Assembly: GCA_009602725.1 (NCBI GenBank)
Contig: WELB01000144.1
Span: 151,310 to 215,309, forward strand
Direction of reading: 5' to 3'
DNA: 64,000 bases
Source of the DNA: Spirogloea muscicola
Taxonomy: Eukaryota > Streptophyta > Zygnematophyceae > Spirogloeales > Spirogloeaceae
Position 1 is the stretch's first letter, and each line of letters starts with the position of its first letter. Position numbers and translations under genes: made by a program. The notes below the pieces were generated by a model. The model saw only the letters and a program-made list of their open reading frames with translations. It was not told the origin of the DNA and did not search any database. Positions 60,101 to 64,000 of this stretch are shown one piece after another.

Positions 60101-61606
60101 CTAGATTCTATCAAGGAGAACAAAACTTGGGATTTGGTAATTACCTGTTGGCAGGAAAGCGATCCCCAGCAAATGGGTGTTCAAGATCAAACTGAAGGGC
60201 GATGGGTCTGTAGATCGATATAAAGCACGCCTTGTGGCCAAAGTTTGTGCTCAGAAGGAAGGGATTGATTACAACGAGACATTTGCTCCAGTGGTTAAAA
60301 ATAGTGCTGTCAGAAGTTTGCTGGCTATGGCAGCTATTCATGATTTAGAAGTAGAACAGATGGACGTCACCACTGCGTTCTTGAATGGCGATCTTGAGGA
60401 AGACATCTACATGCAACAGCCTGCAGGTTTTGAGGTCAAAGGCAAGGAGAGTAAAGTGTGCAAGCTGAAGAAAGCACTGTATTCATTTAAACAGGCGCCC
60501 AGGGCCTGGTATGCACAGATTGATACTTTTCTAGTGAACCGAGGTTTCAAGAGATCTGAGGCTGACCACAGCGTGTATGTGAGGAAGAAACCTGCTAAAG
60601 TGGTTCTGGCACTGTATGTTGATGATCTGATTTTACTGGGAGACTCAGCTACTGAAGTGAAAAGAGTAAAGCAAGAGCTGAGGAGTAGATTCAAGATGAA
60701 GGATCTTGGGCCCTTGGAGTACTTTTTGGGTATCCAGGTCAAGAGAGATAGAAGCAGGAAGATATTGACCTTGAGTTCATCAAAGTACATAACTGAAGTC
60801 TTGGACAGATTTGGTATGCAAGACTGCAATACTATCTCTACTCCACAGGATACAAAACAGACTTTGAGCAAAATCAGGGACCCAAGACAAATCAAGACAG
60901 ACAAAAGATGGCACAGGTGCCTTATAGGGAGGCAGTGGGATGTTTAATGTACATAGCTGTGGCAGCACGTCCAGACATAGCAGCAGCAGTGGGAGTGGTT
61001 GCTCAGTTTGTGCAAGATCCTGGTTGTGAACATTGGCAAGCTGTCAAGAGGATCATGCGATATCTGCAGGGAAGCAAGAATCTGTGCTTGACGTTTAGAA
61101 ATTCAGGAGATAAATCTGATGAACTGGTAGGATTCTGTGATGCCGACTGGGCAGGCAGTCTGGATGATAGAAGGTCAGTAACAGGTTATGCCTTTGAGTT
61201 GGGAGCAGGAGCAGTCAGTTGGAGTAGTAGGAAACAGCAGACTGTGGCGACTTCAACTGTAGAAGCGGAGTACATGGCAACGACTGCAGCAGCAAAAGAA
61301 GCAACCTGGCTGAGGAGACTACTACAAGAATGTGGATTCCTTTCTTCATCGAGTGCAACCACTTTGTTCAGTGATAGTCAAGGTAGCATTGCTTTGATTA
61401 AGAATCCTGTCTATCATGCTCGTACTAAGCATATAGAGATACAACATCATTTCATACGAGAGAAGGTAGACGAGGGAGTCATCAAGATGCAGTACTGTAG
61501 TACAGCAGATATGACTGCAGATATTCTGACCAAGGGCTTGCCTAAGCCCAAGTATGATAGATGTAGAAGTTTGCTAGGTCTGGCTGGTTCACATATTTAG
61601 TGGGAG

Positions 61607-61732
61607 TGTTGAAGATAGAAATATGGTGAATCGGCGGGTCGGGGTGGGTGACCATCCCGACCGTCTAATTGGGCCGTGAGAGTCTCCCCTGGATAAGGGA
61701 GGCCTCGGCCACCCATCGGAACACCCCCAACA
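61607..61732 (+). mobile_element. Copia 3' LTR, short form
   Basis: 126 bp, TGTTGAAGATAG...CCCCCAACA, with TGTTG/CAACA ends, preceded by TAGTGGGAG. Confidence 0.88.
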
Positions 61733-62028
61733 TCTGAGGCCACGCGGTGCGCCCGTGCGCCCTAGCCACGGCTGCCACCCACCTTGGGTGAGGGCGGAGC
61801 CTGTGCTGTCAGGATGACTGACTGTCTGAGATCTGAATCTGTCTGGCGCCATGAGCGCATCTGCTTCTGTGCCGCCGCGTCGAGGGCGGTCTGCTGGGTC
61901 CATAGACAAGGGCAAACGTCCGATGGAGGACTTCGACTGGCGGAAGGAACAATCTGAGAACACTGACTACAACAGACAGGAACAGGTACAGGAGCAGATA
62001 CAGGAGCGGCCAGCCCAGGAAACTCAAC
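61733..62028 (+). mobile_element. Second partial copy of copia leader and gag start
   Basis: Directly after the 3' LTR the sequence repeats 57148-57443 almost exactly: leader, gag ATG at 61851 and about 60 gag codons. It stops at CTCAACA, which by chance or otherwise matches the CAACA end of the LTR. Confidence 0.92.
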
Positions 62029-62144
62029 ACCGTGAACCTTCCATTACAGTCTCGTCCCCGTTGGGTTCAGGGACGTTGGGCGTCCCCACCGGTGCCGGTA
62101 AATTGCTGCACCCTGTGTAGCAGATGTAGCTGTGTAGCCCTGAT

Positions 62145-62830
62145 CCTCCTGACCTTGTCCGTTCTTTTGGGCTGGCCTCTCACAGCAACCAGTCAATGAG
62201 GAAGCGCCGTTCTCTATCGGTGGTAAGCCGAGGCCAGACGGACCATCGGACCAGTGACGCCGAGAGAGGCACAGCCCCGCTTGCCTGCTGCCGTAGACGC
62301 CGCCACAGCTCTGCTGCCACCAACTGCTGCTCAGCCCGTCGCTGCGGAATTCGCCGGCTCTCCGTAAGTACCATGGTTGCGCCATCTGAGGACAGCTACT
62401 AAGCCAGACCCTCAGTAAAGTTATGGCTTTCTGCCGGTGCCTTAGCGTAAGACTTCCGCTGCGTGGTATGCGCGAGTATGCACCGTCTGCGCAGGCGTTT
62501 CACTCTGTAGGGGTTAGTCATTGATACGCCTAGGTCAGAATTCCAATAAGGGCGTACAAACCCCTGCCTGCGTGTTTTGGCATCAGGACGTCACACAGGA
62601 CCTCGTCCATGCTTTCTCGGCTGGCTTTTCACAGCCCTCGCTACTTTTGGAAGAAAGCGGTTCTCCTGAAGGGGCCAAGGGTTTAGGGTTTAAGCCAGCC
62701 CAAAAACAGTTAAGCTCGCCAATTTGAGAAGGGGGCTGGAAAAGGCCAGCCCAAAGAATGGACAAGGTCCAAAGAGCAGAAAACCGAAAGGCGTGTAAAA
62801 TATTGGCAAGGTCCGAAGGGGCCAAAAGCG
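62145..62830. repeat. Dispersed hairpin repeats (H), several partial copies
   Basis: 62145-62205 (CCTTGTCCGTTC...GGGCTGGCC) lies inside the A LTR. 62596-62640 (GGACCTCGTCCATGC...GGCTGGC) and 62735-62780 (reverse, GGCCAGCCCAAAGAATGGACAAGG) follow it. Confidence 0.65.
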
Positions 62831-63521
62831 CATTCTCGAAGGTTTTCCTTAGGATAATCAATTAGCAGTCTCTAGTGAGGAGCCGCAAATTGGAAAGACT
62901 AGCAGCCGGAAAGCAATCCCCCTGACGAAAGCCAAAGGCTGCAGCTAGAGCACGGCCAGCACGCAGATGCAAGGCGTGGGCCATGGACCGCTGGACGCTT
63001 AGGTGGACGCTTAGGTGCACGGGTTTGCAAGACCACTATTTACTAAGCAGAACCACTAATGTTGCGTACATAAACGACAGCCTGCATGTTGATGGTTGAT
63101 GAGTGATGCCAAATTGGACAAGTTCCCGACTACTTTAGAAGTATCTTCACCCTGCAGAATGTTCTCGACTTGTGACATTTGACCTGATCCGGTAAAACCA
63201 TGCAAGAGCTGCTTAATCTACAATGCTCTCACATCTTGCGCACATTGTTGATCTTTGTTGTAGGCAAAGGCAAACCCCGAATGAGGCTTCAGCAAAGCAA
63301 ATGAGCAACACGCATATTGATTGTGCTGAGAAGCTGAGTTTATGTCGCCAGGGTGAGCATGACTTCTGATTTATTCTGCTGCTGAAAGCTGACAAGCATA
63401 TAGAAAGCTACCAGGTGAAACTGGAGCCAAAGGTGTGGGCGAATTTCGAGCAACTTTTGTTGCTCGCTATTCTTCTTTTTATGCTCGAGCATAGGTGCAA
63501 GTGCACATGGAGGCAGAAGAT
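62831..63521. other. Intergenic stretch
   Basis: No gene or repeat family recognised. It probably includes the 3' UTR of the reverse-strand cysteine-rich gene on the right. Confidence 0.4.
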
Positions 63522-64000
63522 CTAGCATTTTCCTCTCCTGCAATCTGAAAAGCATTGATTAAATGCATAAGAACCATACCCAAGGCCCCAGCAGCAGCTT
63601 TGGCACTCGTTCAGGTAGTCAGTGCAGCTACTGGTGATGGGTGGGAATGGCGGGTAAGGGCATGGAGTATAGTAATTAACGTCGTCACAGTAGGCAGGAT
63701 AAGGGATTCTCATGTTGCCAAAGCAGCGGCCCTCGCAAGCTGCCTGGCAAGGATCACATTGCCCATGGGCATCTGGCTTCCGAGTAGGCGTGTCATAGTT
63801 GCAGATGGCATCGCACAAGGAGCTGTACAACTTTGAAGTCCATCCACAGACTGGTGTATCAGGTGTGCAACCACAGTACCTCCCAATCACTTGTCTGCAG
63901 GGTACCTGTCATGCAAGATGTGGACGAGTGCTTCAGGCACGTTCTTGCAGCATGAGCTGCCGTCAGCCTGGAGCATGCCAAAAAGCTCGGGCAAGGTTTG
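63522..64000 (-). CDS. Cysteine-rich protein with Kazal-like domain (partial)
   Basis: Reverse strand, last exon about 63910-63522 (stop at 63522-63524). The exon likely opens after the acceptor CATGACAG with VPCRQVIGRYCGC. Cysteine spacing in CGCTPDTPVCGW, LYSSLCDAICNY and HGQC resembles a Kazal-type serine protease inhibitor or follistatin-like domain. It is followed by a second Cys-rich part (CDPCQAACEGRC) and a C-terminal part with CTDYLNECQSCCWG, QCFSDC and RRGKC. About 19 cysteines in 120 residues suggest a secreted or vacuolar disulfide-rich protein. Sequence to the right, 63911-64000, includes a frame with SSCCKNVPEALVHIL that may be an upstream exon, but the join is not resolved. The start and any signal peptide are outside the window. 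Inhibitor function is inference. Confidence 0.62.

Larger units (their letters stand above)
56758..61732 (+). mobile_element. Ty1/copia retrotransposon, nearly complete
   Basis: Forward strand. 5' LTR 56758-57147, leader, then gag from ATG 57266 with a UBN2-type domain and zinc knuckle CFYCREPGHVINDC (about 58318); protease SWLIDSGASHHL (about 58470); GAG-pre-integrase HARLGHPNVQRMKKL (about 58950); integrase (about 59110-59680, HSDVCGPM, RSDNGGEYTS); reverse transcriptase (about 60170-60760, QMDVTTAFLNGDLEEDIYM, LYVDDLILLG); RNase H (about 60930-61560, CDADWAGSLDDRRS, KHIEIQHHFIREK); polypurine tract; 3' LTR 61607-61732. Domain order is standard copia. It looks nearly whole, with about three breaks. 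The LTRs differ by only a few substitutions apart from one 264-bp block, so it inserted recently compared with everything around it. Confidence 0.93.
56723..62595 (+). mobile_element. LTR family A, split by the copia insertion
   Basis: 56723-56757 is the A LTR start (TGTCCCCTCCGTTTAAGC...CCAACGGTGCCG). 62029-62595 continues as an A-type LTR (GTGAACCTT, later GTAAGTACCATGG and the GGACGTCACA end). The copia element lies between. A CCG triplet occurs on both sides of the join. Confidence 0.65.

Noticed and set aside
63555-63836. Forward frame over the cysteine-rich exon
   Set aside because: Antisense shadow. The reverse frame has the organised cysteine pattern and a fitting acceptor site.

Overview
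The window looks like nuclear DNA of a green alga (Chlorophyta). The first gene is a plant-type HEN2/MTR4 RNA helicase cut into 16 or more short exons, exons are GC-rich, introns are short GT-AG (one GC-AG), and a chlorophyte-style TGTAA poly(A) signal follows the second gene. The species cannot be named from this sequence.

Layout. (1) 1-5957, + strand: nearly complete HEN2-type helicase gene, with only its N-terminus outside the window. (2) 7459-8542, + strand: a RING-finger protein gene with a hydrophobic, probably membrane-spanning C-terminus; its 5' part is unclear. (3) About 9640-62600: some 53 kb of LTR-retrotransposon debris, mainly Ty3/gypsy elements with a C-terminal chromodomain on both strands, plus two Ty1/copia elements. 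I sort the LTRs into families by their ends and order: A (TGTAACGTYCC...), B (TGTAATGAACC.../...GGTTCCTTACA), C (TGTCATGCC.../...GGCATGACA), D (TGTAAAATTCC.../...GCTACA), E (TGTAACGATATA...) and G (TGTAACGTCCCC.../...GTCACA). (4) 63522-64000, - strand: the 3' exon of a cysteine-rich gene with a Kazal-like domain, running off the right edge.

The repeat zone is readable as stratigraphy. Four solo LTRs have exact 5-bp target-site duplications: B in A (GCTGC), two G copies only 24 bp apart (CCCTT, GTCGG) and one E copy (GTGGC), the last three in one old chromodomain element. A compound D element of 8.4 kb sits inside an E LTR whose uninterrupted copy lies 14 kb away. The youngest element is a copia element (56758-61732) inserted in an A LTR; its 3' LTR is followed by a second copy of its own 5' leader and gag start.

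The most interesting signal not explained by annotation is a pair of stem-loops near the 3' end of several otherwise different LTR families. The stems keep pairing while their bases change, which suggests a selected RNA structure. A short hairpin repeat with apparent empty sites, a perfect 25-bp-arm palindrome, and an inverted join carrying an N (possible misassembly) also deserve a look. No tRNA, rRNA or CRISPR array was recognised. No new multi-gene system was found.
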